Below are positions 54,411-54,735 of a stretch of 54,735 nt of DNA, in pieces. Numbering within the stretch: the first letter of the stretch is position 1; each line of letters opens with the position of its first letter. The stretch is from Candidatus Cloacimonadota bacterium (lineage in GTDB: Bacteria; Cloacimonadota; Cloacimonadia; Cloacimonadales; PWNZ01), in assembly GCA_003564155.1 (NCBI GenBank), contig PWOA01000057.1, forward strand, positions 1 through 54,735, given 5' to 3'. The position numbers and the translations under genes are program-made. The notes beneath the pieces are model-generated. The model saw nothing but the letters and a program-made list of their open reading frames with translations, searched no databases and was not told the origin of the DNA.

Positions 54411-54735
54411 CTATTCTCTTTCTGATTCTCTTCTTCTTTGTTCTTGGGTTGATTCTCTTTCGTCTGAGACAGGAGTAATTCTTCTATCATCAGCACGTCT
54501 TCTGATTTCTTGAGGACTATAGCGTTCATCTTCACCTGTACGGCGTCTATCTCTGACAGCACTTCGACCTTCATCAGGATCTAAACCTGATGCGATGATG
54601 AAGTAGAACATTTGTCGATTATCCTCTCCTATCAACTCCAGATATTCGTTATCTGCTGTAATTGCAACCGGATCTCCCCAATTGGAAGCATCTGTTGCCG
54701 GATCATGATGAGCAAATATTATATAGGACTCGGCA
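54411..54735 (-). CDS. C-terminal fragment of a probably exported protein with a charged tail
   Basis: The frame is open through the right edge, so only the last 107 residues are seen; the TTG at 54635 is not a start. The visible part begins with a stretch like the last strands of a fibronectin-III-type domain (AESYIIFAHHDPATD ... NRQMFYFIIAS), in which an aromatic FYFIIAS strand is usual in surface proteins. It ends in a roughly 55-residue tail made mostly of Arg, Glu, Asp, Ser and Gln (e.g. ESTQEQRRRESERE), with no hydrophobic core. The tail is odd for a secreted protein and may be disordered. The stop is TAG and a terminator follows. Confidence 0.7.
   Translation of the reverse strand, partial: AESYIIFAHHDPATDASNWGDPVAITADNEYLELIGEDNRQMFYFIIASGLDPDEGRSAVRDRRRTGEDERYSPQEIRRRADDRRITPVSDERESTQEQRRRESERE

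Noticed and set aside
1-54735. CRISPR array, insertion sequence, prophage or rRNA
   Set aside because: No regularly spaced repeats, transposase, integrase, phage structural gene or rRNA sequence seen.

Overview
The window reads as a contiguous piece of the chromosome of an AT-rich (roughly one-third G+C), anaerobic, diderm bacterium that lives by fermenting amino acids. This is inferred from gene content: an NADH-dehydrogenase-like iron-sulfur flavoprotein set, a 2-hydroxyacyl-CoA dehydratase-like protein, butyrate kinase, a threonine-to-glycine degradation operon, secreted proteases, and a predicted outer-membrane beta-barrel. The combination resembles Candidatus Cloacimonadota-type genomes, but no marker gene here settles the phylum. 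I see no phage, insertion sequence, CRISPR array or integron; this is ordinary chromosome with one accessory-looking polymer locus.

Layout. 1-5784 (minus): rpmE, a DUF1385 membrane protein, prfA, a CNNM/CorC-type membrane protein and a secreted subtilisin-like protease cut by the left edge. 6245-12003 (plus): a three-gene NuoE / NuoF / (NuoG+GltD fusion) operon closed by a strong terminator. 12192-17127: YigZ, a GNAT acetyltransferase coupled to an Orr/alanine-racemase-like PLP enzyme, a UPF0316 membrane protein, a possible gene relic and butyrate kinase. 17239-26201: clostripain-like protease, tRNA-Pro(GGG) on the minus strand, an ABC-F ATPase, an HgdB-like protein, a PHP phosphoesterase, a small membrane protein and two GT4 glycosyltransferases.

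26399-32 kb (minus): a large hybrid sensor kinase, then kbl, acpS and tdh. The last three form one operon with a clear promoter and terminator at its two ends; Tdh and Kbl together convert threonine to glycine and acetyl-CoA. 33529-38548 (minus): a five-gene overlapping cluster of PgsB, PgsC, a PgsW-type protein, a 641-residue predicted outer-membrane barrel and a small acidic protein. It looks like a poly-gamma-glutamate-type polymer system adapted to a two-membrane envelope and is the best candidate for something undescribed. 39008-40925 (minus): two half-size chromate-transporter-family proteins and tsaB.

41218-54735: panD, panC, murJ, uvrC, the tldD/tldE pair, a TspO-like membrane protein, a glycosyltransferase fused to a helical-barrel-like domain, a convergent GH130 enzyme and the C-terminal end of a probably secreted protein with a highly charged tail. 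uvrC carries one in-frame TAG at codon 338 (335 from the preferred start). Coding sequence continues in the same frame on both sides, and TAG is an ordinary stop for several neighbouring genes, so this is a nonsense lesion, a sequence error or readthrough rather than a reassigned codon.
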